A DNA stretch of 64,000 bases from Bagarius yarrelli (lineage: Eukaryota; Chordata; Actinopteri; Siluriformes; Sisoridae), in assembly GCA_005784505.1 (NCBI GenBank), contig VCAZ01000019.1, positions 891,001 to 955,000 on the forward strand, given 5' to 3'. Shown one piece after another: positions 23,401 through 36,539 of the stretch; within the stretch, counting starts at the first letter, position 1, and every line of letters starts with the position of its first letter. Both the position numbers and the translations under genes were made by a program. The notes under the pieces were generated by a model. The model was not told the origin of the DNA. It did no database searches and saw only the letters and a program-made list of their open reading frames with translations.

Positions 23401-26400
23401 AATAAAATCGTTATGCTTTGTTTTTAGAGAAACTGATGCCATTTAACTTGTTGCTACTCGATTATTTTGATTAATAGTGCATCCTGTGCTTCTTTTGGAC
23501 TTTGTTATTTGCCCCTTTACTCTCGGCTTTGGCAGTAACAACCTAACAACCGGACCCTTGTACACTGTAGACATAATCTGGGTCGAATTTAATAGGATAA
23601 ATCAGCAGCCGTGTTTGTTGCTCTTAAACTGATATATAATCTTTTTCTATAGATGTTCCTGACATCTCTGTCCTGCTTTTTTTATAATATTGCTGTTGGG
23701 AGAATGGATTCTAAATAGGGCAAATAAAAGTGCATTGTAAAATAATACATCTGAGGGCGTTCTGGTTATACAGAGAATTAAACAAATGAAGGAAATTGAA
23801 CAAATGAATAGGTTAAAGGTAACGATATGTCATAATAATGTAACATTAAGGAAGTACATAAAGGAAATGGAGTTGCGTAATTACGAATTAAGAAATTGGG
23901 GTTGAAAAGCCTAGCATGAGGAAATAATAAATGATCGGGGGGCGGGGGATGGCAACAGAAACTATTAAAGATGAGTAAATTATTTAAAAAATGAATAAAA
24001 TCACAAATGTAGTCATGGAGATTTGGAGCGAGCATCTAAATCATGGCGAAGTTTAATCAATTGGCATCGAGAAGATTTGCTCAGGGTAACTCAGCCGTCG
24101 CAGTTTTGGAGGCATTTTTTATTGTGGCAAAATTACCTTCAGGAAACAACCCACCACCCCAGACCCTTTTTTCAACATTTCGACAGCGACATTAGAGGAC
24201 AGTATCAGTCTGATGATGCTGGTGTCAGATCTTTATCGAAATAAAGTGTTATAGATGCTGATGTTTAACAGACTGGTAGGATTATTTCACTCACATTGCT
24301 TTGCTAGTTAATTATTAATCTCAGCCTCAGACGTCACCCCCACGGACCGCTGGCTGAACGTCTATTGTATACGGCACACTTAGCTGGAAACTTCAGGAAT
24401 TTCGAGGTCGTCCTCTGATTGGTTGAAGTGTACAGGATTTCCGGGAGACGTGCGTGTGTCCCATTGTTTAATGGTCCGTCTGGAAACAACCCGAATCTGA
24501 TCGAAGAAGTAATAGTTTGTGTTTTTACATTGGCGGCAATGAGCAATTCATCAGGAACGATAATGTTGGGTTCTTAAAATTATGCAAGGTTCACGTTATA
24601 GACTGTTAAAAGACGTTTTTTTTAAAAGTTTTGCTTCAGGTTCTTAGTATAGATAGTATAGAAATGCTGAGACATTTAAGGCAAAAACCGTAACGCCATT
24701 GGTACATCCTTTCCAGGCGGACCATATCCATTTAAGGCGACTAAGATTTGCGGAACTAGGACTAGAACTAAGACTAGCTAATTATTAATGTTATAAAATT
24801 ATTATTATTTTTTTTAATATCAGTATACCTGAGGCTTGCTCAAACCTCAATGACCAAGAAGAAAACTTTCTTTCCAAAGTTCCCAACTTTAAGTATGTAA
24901 AGGGAAATCAAACATGTTCATAGCACAGTCAACCTTTCAATCAGCTTAATAAGCACATCCTTCTACGGATCAATTATTCATTCATAAATATTATTTAACC
25001 ATGTATTTTACTAACTCTGTGTGTTATAAGGAGAATATAGAACAGATTTCAAGGCCAATCAAATTTGTGGAAAAAAAACAAACTGGATTCACGAGAATTA
25101 TTTTTGCAGATCACAAACTGAAAGTAATGAATAATGTAAAAAAAAATGCACTAAGGCATTTTTGAAATATACTGGCTTCACTTTTGTTTAAAACCTCCCG
25201 TGAAGCCGTCATTTCCCTTTGGAGCAAATTCTAAAGACTTCTCGATGAATCCATGTCATGAGGTTTGTGAAGGTATGTCTAAGAGCAAAATGTGTCGTGC
25301 CAATATAATAATGGTAATATCATGTTTCTGATAAAGACGCAGTTAAGCGTATACTATGCTGCTAAAACTTGCATGTGTGTATGAAACAATCAACAGTTAA
25401 ACAGTTACATTTTTTTTCCCACTCATTTATTCATTCATTTATCTACAGTAGCTGCTTTATCCTGGCAGGATCAAAGCTCAGGATCAAATTCCAAACTCTA
25501 GAGCTGTGAGGTTTAACCACAAAACTGACCGATGTAATACCTCCTCTGTCAGGTTGATGGATGATTGAATCACTTTTTATCTTGTGGGTCGTCCCTTTAG
25601 CAGACGCAAGCGGCTGGAAAGGTAACCTGAGACCTTATACGCTGTAATTATTGATGAATCAAAAGTGCTAGCGGAACCAAAACAGCTTAGCTCTCAAACG
25701 GCGGATAGGTGCAAAACCAATTCATGTAAAGTAGATCTGCACAACATACGGTTTCAGCATCAACATGACAATGTGTGTATCTGCAATAGTCACATGACAG
25801 GATGTCTAATATCGAGTATTTATTATATCTGACTGTATTACAGTTCAGAACACGTGATTTATGGATTAATTATAAAGTTTAATAATGGAGTGAAAGTTTA
25901 TCATTTGTTCATTATTGTAAGTTCTGTTACTGTATAAACATTTCACATGTTTAAATCATTCAGACGCAATAAAAACTTTATCACTTTTATAACTTAAACA
26001 AAGATTAATTATAGTTAATTTATACAGTGAAGTCGATACCGTGTGATTTTATAGTTAATTATTGAATTTCTGTATCTGAATCTCCAGAAAAACATCAAAC
26101 ACTGATTATCTCAGTTACGTCTTTATTCTATTGTATTTATCCATCATTATAATGTGTGTGTTAGATTTTACACAGATTCACTCGTTACAAAATCAACACA
26201 ATCAGACAAAAATAATGAATTCTTTACAAATAGAGCGATTTAAGTCATCTGGAGAAATTTTTCATATCGCTGAATATACAACGCAGAAATTGAAAATATC
26301 GCAATGTCAGGTTTTTTTTTTAATATCGTGCAGCCCTAATGCAAACTGTTAGCTAATTATAGATTAAAAGTATTGGAACAAGTCTTTGGTTTTTGTCCTG

Positions 26401-28890
26401 AAACTTGATGAAAGAAAACTGATATATATATATATATACACACACACACAATAGCCACTTGCATTATCGTCATTACTGACCTCCAGACAGCAGAGGTGAG
26501 GGTATCACCATCTACTCTTTGACAAAAAACTTCAAGCACAATAATATAAAAGCTGGACTAAAAGAATCAGAAGGCCAAATTGGAATTTAACAAGAATACA
26601 AAGTTCCAAAGTGATCGAATAAAGTGTGGAGATAAAAGGAATATTTGTCCTGACATATGAGCGGATCTGTGATATAACATAAAGGTAATGTCCTGGCTTG
26701 GGTTTGCAGAGCAACTCATGATGCAGCAGAATAAAATCCACAGACTGGTGTCTACAAACCGCATTCAAACTCATTTAGAAGAATTTCATTATGATGCAAG
26801 ACAATAACTCAGAAGACACTGCCAACATGACAAAGAAAAAAAGTTAAAGGTTTTAGACTGGACAAGTCAATTAAAGGAACTTGAAATTTTAGCCAAATTC
26901 AAGTTGTTTTTTTGTGCATTTGACAGTGTAGCAATATATTGGGTTAACAGTTCACGTTATTATTTCACACTTTCTTCTTTGTTAAACCCATAGTGTTGTG
27001 ATGATAAGGTCATTCTGCAAGTTGTGTTAGTTGACCCAGTCACCCAATTCTGAACTAACCGTTGGGATATGAATCGGATATTCGGATGTTTTTGTCGCGT
27101 AAACAGACAGATGGGATTTTTACCCGTCATTGTGAGTAATTAAATAAACAACGGTAAAGCATGACCTCAACGGGACATATACATCTTCACATCTATACTT
27201 TAAACAACTTTACACCAACAACTGCCCCTCTAAAGACCCCGCTGTCAAGCTCCTGAGGTTTGCAGACGACGTATAGTGTAAATGTTTTAGGGTTTTTTGT
27301 TTGTTTGTTTTATGTAACATTGAATATAGTTTATTTAGCTACTTTTTAGTGCATTACTTCAAGTATGCCACTTAGAACAGCAAGACATTGGTCCTGCGTT
27401 CTAAAAGAGACTCCTCCTTTGTTTTTCTATCGTTCTGACCATTTTGTACTATCCTGTATATACACACAAACTGGATATGAGCAGGATTTTCTACATTATC
27501 AGCATCTACATTCTAAAATGGCAAGTAGAACCCAGAAGATATTGCAAACAAGAGGCTCAATAGTCCAAACACCACAAAAGGCCCTACTAAAAGGTTTCCG
27601 GCAGGATCTTTATTATATGTAATAAACTTGGCACAGGGAAAGGCACCCATTCTCACCTTAAAAACAACCAGAATAAATTAGACAACCAAGGGATTGGTTG
27701 GACATCCAAGTGGAGTGAAATGTTGGAAAGATTGTGTGCTGGAAAGAAAACAGTGGCTGGAGATCCTCAGATAAGTGAAAGATGAATAAGTCCAGTTCTA
27801 ATGCATTTACGGGTACCACTAAACTGCTAAATTAAAGGTTTCTTGTGGAAAATGGTGACGTGTGTACAACATCTGGCTTACAGTCAGGGGCGAGCAACCT
27901 CTCGTCCTCGAGTTCCTAAATCAGGTGTGTTTAGTCAATCAGAAGCTTGGAAATATAAATTTACTTGGCCAGGTAATCAGCAGTAGGTGGAGCAGTGATG
28001 GTATTACATATAATTTGGGTTGATATTAATTCTTTGTTTAAATTCTTTTTTGCTTTCATTAATTATTTATGATTTAATCAATTTTACACAGGTTCGATAC
28101 CTGATAATTACCTTTAATCTGATTATACATACTTTTATCCGGATTTTAAATGAATTAACGAATTAAAAAATGGCCCGAACAATAAATTCTATTTTCATTG
28201 GTTAACGCTGATGCCATTCATCCAACTCGCTGTTTGATTGGTGGATTGAATGCTAACGCAGGAAGGTGATTATAATAGCATCAAGGAAAGGTCGCGAAAC
28301 ATTCAACGCTTGTTAAACATTTTTTTGACAGATATTATTTTGGTAAGATAAACAGGTTTTATCTGGTTTATTATGTCTTAATTAAGTGATCTTTAATTTA
28401 CTGTAGCCCAACTCACCAACGCCATTTTGGCTTGAATTCGTTTTTCGTTTAGCTTATTAGCTTGCTAGCCAAATAAGATAAGGCTAGTCTTAGCACCTAG
28501 CTTGACAAATAAATGCTTTAAACATAATAAATCACGTTATACTTTTCGTTAGTCGTTATTTAAACTTATTAAATTAGATGAAAACAAAAATCTTTCTATA
28601 GAACACTCCCTAAAAGTGTGTATTATCGCGATAGATAATAGTTATTAGCTAGTATCTGTCAGGCTGAATTCCAAATCGTTTTATGCTCCCTATATAGGCT
28701 CCCTATTTAGGGTTTGAGGTAAAGGGTTTCTATGGTGTGTGTAGCGCAGTTTGTCAGTGTGTCCGAGCTGTTTGGGATTAAACCACTGCTGAGTTTGTTG
28801 TACCAACTGCAACATTAAACAGCTGGAAATACAGAATAACAACAACAGCAACAGAAATAATAATACATGTCAATAATTGTTCAGTAAACT
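23401..28890. other. Long spacer, no confirmed gene
   Basis: No convincing coding exon was found. A 50-codon frame starts at ATG 24042 (MAKFNQLASRRFAQGNS...) in a good start context, with an AATAAA at 24239-24244, but I recognise no family. The 24330-24560 stretch is less AT-rich and has a CCAAT-type box (GATTGG) and a TTCCGGGAG ETS-like word. A fragment at 26240-26340 (ATATCGCAATG ... ATATCGTGCAGCCCTAAT) belongs to a short dispersed repeat. A frame at 27365-27622 has no recognisable domain. Confidence 0.4.
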
Positions 28891-28892
28891 AA

Positions 28893-29990
28893 TCGGTGGT
28901 GGTGGTCCTGTTAGTTGTAGAGATGATTGATGATGATGATAATGATAAGGATGGTGATCATGTTGGTTGTAATGGTGATGATGATGATGATGATGATGAC
29001 GATGGTGTTTTTGTTGGTTGTAGTGTTGATGATGATGATGATGATGATGATGGTGGTGGTAGTGGGGATGATGATAATGATGGTGATTCTGTTGATTGTA
29101 ATGTTGATTATGGTTGTGATGATGGTCCTGTTGGTTGTAGTGTTGATGATGATGATGATGATGGTGGTGGTGGGCCTGTTGGTTGTAGTGTTGATTATGG
29201 AGATTGATGGTGGTGCTGGTGGTCCTGTTGGTTGTAGTGTTGATGATGATGATGATGGTGGTGGTGGGCCTGTTGGTTGTAGTTTTGATTATGGTGATTG
29301 ATGGTGGTTCTGGTGGTCCTGTTGGTTGTAGTGTTGATGATGATGATGGTGGTGGTCCTGTTGGTTGTAGTGTTGATTATGGAGATTGATGGTGGTGCTG
29401 GTGGTCCTGTTGGTTGTAGTGTTGATGATGATGATGGTGGTGGTGGGCCTGTTGGTTGTAGTGTTGATTATGGTGATTGATGGTGGTTCTGGTAGTCCTG
29501 TTGGTTGTAGTGTTGATTATAATGATGATGATGGTGAAAAGTGCTGGTGGGCCTGTTGGTTGTAGTGTTGATTATAATGATGATGATGATGATGATGATA
29601 ATAATGATAAGGATGGTAATCCTGTTGGTTGTAGTGTTGATTATAATGATGATGATGATGATGATGATGGTGATGATAATGATAATAATGATAAGGATGG
29701 TAATCCTGTTGATTCTAGTGGTTGGTTATGATGATGATGATAATAATGATAAGGATGGTAATCCTGTTGGTTGTAGTGTTGATTATAATGATGATGATGA
29801 TGATAATAATGATAAGGATGGTAATCCTGTTGATTCTAGTGTTGATTATAATGATGATGATGATGATGATGATAAGGATGGTGATCCTGTTGGTTCTAGT
29901 GTTGATTATAATGATAAGGATGATGGTTCTGTTGGTTGTAGTGTTGATTAAGGTGGTGGTTTTAATGGTGGTGGTTTATTAAATGTGTCA
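28893..29990 (+). repeat. GAT-rich trinucleotide / minisatellite array upstream of pdcl
   Basis: Runs of (GAT)n, (GGT)n and (AAT)n alternate with a conserved core, CCTGTTGGTTGTAGTGTTGA, at intervals of roughly 45-80 bp. More than fifteen cores are visible. Open frames rich in Asp or Met/Val/Leu are artefacts of the trinucleotide period. The array ends about 275 bp before the first coding exon of pdcl. Confidence 0.93.
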
Positions 29991-30263
29991 TGTGAAATAA
30001 AAATAAAAAAAAAATAAAAAATAATAATATATAAACCAAAATATTTTATATCCAGTAAAAATGTCAAGAATTTATCATTATCGACGTAAAGTTTATCGCG
30101 ATTTGATATGATATCGTTTATCAGTCCATGTTCTTATATATATCGAATATCAGACATTTTCTTGTCTCAGCGTAGTAAAATTTCTCACGCTTATTCTATC
30201 ACCTTTCTCTCTTTCTGTCTTTCTTTCTTTGTCTGTCTTTTTCTTCCTGCCCAGCCGGCAGTT

Positions 30264-31244
30264 ATGACGACTCTGGACGACCAGCTGCTGGGGGAGAAGC
30301 TGCAGTATTACTACAGCAGCAGTGAGGACGAGCAGAGCGATCATGAGGAAGATGAAGGGCAGTCCAAAACCATCAGGAACCAGGAAATGCTGCAGACCAA
30401 AATCGACTACAGTCCTGATGGCACTGCTGTTAACACCGGTGTGCATTTAGCATCCTCACCTTTTTGGGGGGGATTTTTTTAATAATCTTTATTGTAATAT
30501 TTCTTGCTTGACCTAAAAAGCCATACCAGCCAAATAATTGCTTTATACAGATGTCACAGCAGAAGAATAGCAATGAGTGGTTACACAATGAGACACTCAC
30601 ACTAATGTTTGAGCAGCCATAATTATAGAGTTTAGGGCAGAGGTGTCCAAAGGCAGATTCAGTGTTGTGGACACACCCGGGGGCCGGACCCTTCAGAATC
30701 AAATCAGGACAAACTTTATTGCCATACAAGGAATTTTTTTTAGTGTTACAAGACAACAACAACACAGACAAAAAAAAGACAACGTATAAGTTAAGAAAAT
30801 GGACAGAAAAATACAATAGATTGTAAGCACAGTTGTGTATAGTTGTGCTATAGATGATAAATAAATAAATAAAATAAAATGAGATACTGGGATGTAGTTG
30901 GTAACAAATAAATGTAGGATTACTCATATTTTTATGGTGTAATAAACCAGTCCCGATGTTGGAGATGGACCCCACCTGTCTCCAATTACCCCAACAAAAA
31001 AGTTATAATCTGGGCTTTAAATTAAACTGTTAAAATGTATTTTATTAATATCAAATATATAAACTTCTCATTTGGGGTGGGATAAATATCGATTAATCGA
31101 TGTATCGTGATTCTTTCTTTAACAGTAAATCCATTGTTAATATTGTGGATTGAAAATATTCTTATATTGCATATTAAAATAGAAAATATATATATAATAA
31201 AGAATAATTTTGGTTTATATGGGAGAACAAGGCTGTTGGTTCTG

Positions 31245-31278
<34 letters not shown>

Positions 31279-34200
31279 CTGCAGGTCCAAAAGGTGTGAT
31301 CAACGACTGGAGGAAGTACAAGCAGCTGGAGACGGAACAGCGAGCCGAACAGCAGAAGGAGATGGAGCGTCTGATTAAGAAGCTCAGCATGACCTGCAAA
31401 TCACAGCTTGATGAAGAACTGGACAAGCAGAAGCAGAAGGAGCTGCAAGAAAAGATCAACGGCAAGGTTAGTGGTCAAGTACACATTAAGCAATCTGTTT
31501 TTCAGTAGAAGGTATAGAAAGTCCTAATGCTTCTGTCTGACTAGCTTAAGTGCTCAGTTTCTCTATGGACCGTTAAGCTGTATTTTAGAAAGTAAATGAA
31601 CAAAGTAGTGGTTTTAGTTCTGAAGTGTCCAATCAACGGCTTTAGTTCCATAACGTCATCTTGTGTTTTATTGCTTAAGAAAGAACAGTGGAATTTAGGG
31701 CTGCATGATATTGGGAAAACAACGTACATTGTGATATTTATTTGGTATTTATAAAACTAAATATGAAAAAATGTCATAGCTCTATTAGGAAAGCACTCAT
31801 TATGTTAGATTGAGTTTGTAAGAAAGTGCTTCTGTGTAAAATATATAAAATGGAAGTGATTTTGCCAAGTAAATCGACCAATCACAGCCATCTGATGTCA
31901 TCAGTGTGTGCCGACCCAACCCACCTCAATCCATTTTCGGATCTTTCATTTTTTTTTTGTCTACAATCAAATTAAAAAAACTATGAGTAAATGCTGAAAA
32001 ATCTCTTATTAGCTGAATTCATTGATCTATAAATAAAATAAAGTATATCTATATACTTATTTTTATTCATATACACACACACACACCTAAATACATTTTA
32101 CTGCACCTATTTTTGGTCCTAAAGGTGAGGAAATTGTGCACACATTAACTAAACTGCACATCAGGTTATATGTATCTCTGTGACCCTGATTAGAAATAAA
32201 CGGGTGTAGACAATGGATAGATGTATAAAAACAATGAGTAAAAATTATTCATATACAGTGAAGAGTGAATGCTTCGGAATATAAGTATAAGTATATTCAA
32301 TTCATTGTCATTGTGGAAGGTACGTGTACAGAGCCAATAAAATGCAGTGTTTTTCGCATATCTCATCTTAGTAAGTTGGGGTCAGAGTGCAGGGTCAGCT
32401 ATGATACAGCGCCCCTGGAGCAGGAGGGGTTAAGGGTCTTGCTCAAGGACCCAACAGTGGTTGACTTGCCGGAGGTGGGGCTTGAACCCAGGTGTTTCTG
32501 GTCTTCAGATTAACAACTCAGCACCTTAACCATTTGAGCCACCCTGCCAAAAAAAATATGCATTTTTTTCAGCAGTGTTGAAAGAAGTCAACGGCAGTTA
32601 GGCTTGTTGAATATTTTAGAGTTAAAATATGATTTTGGTCACATCTCTTTGGATGATTTTGAATATTTTACTCTTTTAATTGTAAGGTTTTTTTTGTTTG
32701 TTTTATTTTTTACAGATATCGCTGCGTGTTGATGAGGAACAGGAGGAGGAGGATGATGATGAATCTTTTCTCCAACAGTACCGACTGCAGCGTATGGAGG
32801 AAATGAGGCGTCAGCTAAGCGCCGGGCGACGATTCGAGCGCGTCATCACCATTTCCTCAGGCGAGGAGTTCCTGCGTGCTATTGACGATGAGGGCAGAAG
32901 CACTCTTGTGCTGGTGCACATTTTCGAGTCGGATGTGCCCGCCTGCCAGGCTATGGAGGGAAGCCTGATTTGTCTGGCTATGCAATACCCAGAGGTACTT
33001 TATTATTTCGCTGCGTGTTGTACTGTGGATGATTTTCTACGTGACGAACTTTGAATTTGCAATGCCACGGTGGAAAATATTAATATGGACTCGGTGAGGA
33101 TTAGAAATAGCACAAGCTGCCGAACAGGGAAATGTCAAATGGAAATTTAATTGTATTTAATTTTAGTTATTGGCACATTAACATAAGAATTTGTTAAATT
33201 AGTGTAATAATGTGTGTAAAAATATTGTAATATTCGATTCCATACATTACAGTGCTGCAGAATATTGTTTTAGTGCCTTTTTATAATTGTTGCAGGATTA
33301 AATTTTTATTTTCATGGTAGCTTTTTTAACAAAAAAGTGTGTTTAGGTGTTTTGTTGCTATAAAATTGCGGAGTCGAGTTATAACCGTTGCATTAAACAC
33401 CCTGCTTTTTTGGAAGAAGGTAAAAATTGCTTTTCGCGGTCTCCTGCAGTGGTTTTTGTTGCTAAATGGTAGACATTAGATGTCTGCATCTTGAAAATAA
33501 GAAAAAAAAAGAAGTGTGTTTGGTAATGTGGTGGTCTTTACAAAGTAACATGGCCCTGTTATATAAGTGAAGAGGGTTCTGGTTTTATGAACCTAAATTA
33601 GGGCTGGGCGATATGACAATAATTTAATATTGATAATTTATTTCTATATTGCTCGATAATAATATATATTTCCCAATATATAAATTGTTAATGCTGTCAG
33701 TTCTTAAAGAAAATCCCAGCTATGACTGAAGCTACAAAATCTGGAGGTTTCGTTAACAAGTATAGTTTGTTAACAAAAAAAAAACAATGAAATTAAAACA
33801 ACTTACTAAAATAAACACAACCCAGTATTACCACCTGCGCCTAAAGCTGTCTGTATGGTATAATAAATTGGTCGAGTCAAGTGCAGCGGCCATTTTGTTT
33901 GTTTTGTGTAGCGTTTGCCTTGTGTTAGCACAGACGTCACAACTTGCATTCTGAGCTCAGCTTCTGCAACATTTGTGTGTGTTTATTGACACATAAATGT
34001 GTCTGGAGTTCATATTTCAATGAATTCGATTGTTTGGTTAGTTTACTGATTAACCACATGATTTTTGTTGGAATTTTGTGGATTGGTGGCTTTATAGGCG
34101 AGGGGTTTTTTTTTTTGTTGGGGTTTTTTTTTACTGTATGTTTAGCTGTCGGTGGCCTGACCCACTGATTAAACCCTGTTTATTGTATCTTAAAATAATT

Positions 34201-34769
34201 TGCATCATTTAATCACAGTAATCTCAGCTTTCCAAAAATATGTAACATGTTTATCTTTTTTTCTTTTTGAGTGCTGTACGACACACAGATTTCTCTCATG
34301 GAGGCAGTAAAACGTTAACAGGTTTTAATCCAAATCTAGTAAAAATGTTCAGAGTTTACTATCGTTATACACGAAGTTTATCGCGATTCGATATCATATC
34401 GTTTATCAGCCCAGCCCTTTCTGTGACACATACCAATATTGTTGCGGCACTATGGCTGTCCCGTTGTGACTTCTGTGTCTGTGTTTGTCGCAGGTGAAGT
34501 TCTGTGCGGCACAGGGTTCAGTGCTGGGCACCAGCGCTCTGTTTCGCAGCTCGGCGCTTCCCGCACTGCTACTATACCGTGGTGGTGAGCTGGTGGGCAA
34601 CCTGGTGCGTGTCTCTGACCAGCTGGGTGACGACTTCTACGCCACTGACGTAGAGGCATTACTGCAGGAGTACGGCCTCCTCCCTGAAAAACACCCCCAA
34701 ACAAACACACACTCCTCAATCCGCACAGGCAACACCAACGACTCTGACAGTGACCTGGATATAGACTAA
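30264..34769 (+). CDS. pdcl: Phosducin-like protein (PhLP1 type)
   Basis: Co-chaperone that works with the CCT chaperonin in folding G-beta and assembling G-beta-gamma, in the cytosol. Four coding exons with GT-AG junctions: 30264-30438, 31285-31466, 32716-32994 and 34494-34769 (stop TAA). Phases agree at every junction and give 303 codons, close to the human protein (301). Exon 1 starts MTTLDDQLLGEKLQYYYSSS and has the acidic SSSEDE stretch typical of CK2-phosphorylated PhLP. Exon 2 carries GPKGVINDWRKYKQLETEQR, the G-beta-gamma-binding helix, and MERLIKKLSMTC. Exons 3-4 encode the thioredoxin-like fold (FERVITISSGEEFLRAI, PALLLYRGGELVGNLVRVSD, QLGDDFYATDVEALLQEYGL), ending SDLDID. A polypyrimidine tract plus CAG at 30251-30254, just before the ATG, suggests an upstream non-coding exon that I could not place. 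Fish often have two pdcl paralogues; I cannot say which this is. The gene looks intact. Confidence 0.95.
30439..34493 (+). other. pdcl introns: repeat content
   Basis: Intron 1 ends with (TG)14 directly before the acceptor. Intron 2 holds a partial copy of the long-TIR element (31850-32165), a SINE-like tail (32165-32220) and a SINE-like fragment with CAGCGCCCCTGGAGCAGG (32340-32545). Intron 3 has a short GGGCTGGGCGATATGAC element at 33600-33700 and a relative at 34340-34425. Nothing else was recognised. Confidence 0.6.
31850..32165 (+). mobile_element. Partial copy of the long-TIR element in pdcl intron 2
   Basis: It begins with GATTTTGCCAAGTAAATCGA and CATCTGATGTCATCAGTGTG, as in the left arm at 14516. 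It then shares interior words with 15045-15165 (TTTTACTGCAC, TTTTTGGTCCT, AAGGTGAGG, ACACATTAACTAAACTGCAC). The middle is deleted relative to the 14.5-kb copy. Confidence 0.65.
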
Positions 34770-35132
34770 AGTCAGACAAACTCACAATACGTACTCACTT
34801 CCTGACTGAAATGACCAAAAACGGTGACATAAAAAAAAAACACACACACACAATCCTCCAGTAACTTTTACTGTGGCTCCAGTAAACACACTGTGTGTGT
34901 GCGCGCGCACTTACACCGCAATCACATGCCATAAGCAGTTGAAGTGACCAAAATACAGGCAGCTGCATAACAGTTCAAATCAAATCACGAAAGGTTGAAC
35001 ACACACACACACACACACACACACACTACTGTAACTTCATCCTTGCTAATAACTGACTTTAACCAGTTGTTTATATAAACACAATTTTGTACAAATTTAC
35101 TGGACCAAAAAAATAACATTTGCATGATGTTC

Positions 35133-35169
<37 letters not shown>

Positions 35170-35560
35170 CAGATAAAGATTTATGAGGGTTTTGTTAGTG
35201 TATGTGTCAGACTTTGGTTATAGCGCTGTATAGCTCTAGTAACACACAAGATAATAAAACTTACCAGATGATAATAAAAGCTTGTTTAGCATTTAATCCT
35301 TATCTAAAATATGGTCCTATGTTTATTTTGATATGAAAGCCTTCATTTTCAGTGCTCTTTTTAATCCTGGAGGTAAAACTAATCAGACATCTATGTGTGT
35401 GTGTGTGTAATTATTTATTCTAGTTTTAGCTGAATGTGATATTTCCTTTTTTCGGTGTGCATTTTCTTAGCTTTAACTTTAACTGTGTTTTTTTTTTTGT
35501 TTAATTTTATGAATTTATTTTATTTATATTTTAAAGTGCTTATCCTGTCAACAATAAATC
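34770..35560 (+). other. pdcl 3' flank / probable 3' UTR with (AC)n and (GT)n
   Basis: Follows the pdcl stop codon. It carries AC runs at 34840-34852 and 34998-35025, a (GT)n run at 35134-35166, and AATAAA words at 35253-35258, 35273-35278 and 35553-35558, any of which could be the polyadenylation signal. Confidence 0.5.
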
Positions 35561-35769
35561 CAAAAAGCCCGCAATGGTTTGCTGATTCTGGTCCATTTTT
35601 TCGTTGAAGAGGGTGTCTGTAATCTCATTTGCCTATGATGTGTGAACAAGTATTTATTTAAAGTAAATTTTAAAAAAAGTACAGTTTTAAGACACCTGTA
35701 CCCACAGCCTGACTAAGGCATAAGCGACCACCATGGCCACCAGGGGAACCCCAAAAGTACCTATTGGTT

Positions 35770-35935
35770 TTTTTACATTTACAGCATAAACTTGCATTAA
35801 TCTCTGTTAAACAATTGAGCAATTTGGGTTTAAGAACCTTGCTTGGAGGCCCAGCAGTGGCAACTTGGTGGTGCTGGGAATTGAACCCTGATCTTCCAAT
35901 TAGCAGTCCACCACCTTACCCACTATTTTACCACT
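35770..35935 (-). repeat. tRNA-like SINE
   Basis: In reverse complement it has GGTTCAATTCCCAGCACCAC (B-box region) and GGGCCTCCAAGCAAGG, matching the SINE family described at 16368. Confidence 0.7.
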
Positions 35936-36539
35936 TCCTTTTAAACTATTTTATGTCAAAGTTTATTAAAAAAGGATAAATAAATGATGAAAACATTAAT
36001 ATGATGTAATAAACACAGCTTCAACTAATTAAATTAATAATGTGTGCCTGAATAATCAAGGATTGACAATAGTTAAGTCTCATTGGTGGCTCATATGTTA
36101 ATAAAGGGATCATATGACATGAACCAACCAATCAGCTTCCCTTGCCTTTTTATAGAGTTACAGCAAGGTGAAAATCTGTTGGTAAAACCCTACTGTTTTA
36201 GGGTCTGATATGTGTATGGCCCCTAGAGTACTGATCAATTTCCAGGACCACGGAACAGACAATGTTCTGCCCTTAAACAAGGCCCTATATACTATTAACT
36301 GCTCAGATGTATAAATAAAATCATATGTTTAAGGGTGTCTGCCAAATGGCATGAATATAAAAGATGAAGGCGTGACTCCATGCCCTGCTGATTTTTTTTG
36401 CTTAAGATCGCCAAGACCAAGTATCCGGTATGATCAAAGTAACAAAGTGAAGATTTCATGCCCGAGAGACCCTCAGTCTGCCGGTTTTGCACCGGTGAAG
36501 TGAGGTCAACCTGTTACACTGAAAAGAAACATTCTTTAC

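Noticed and set aside
27365..27622. 85-codon frame
   Set aside because: No recognisable motif, no splice signals in phase and no composition bias; left unannotated.
28896..29982. Asp-rich and Met/Val-rich open frames
   Set aside because: Products of the (GAT)n array read in three frames; no stop pressure because the period is three.
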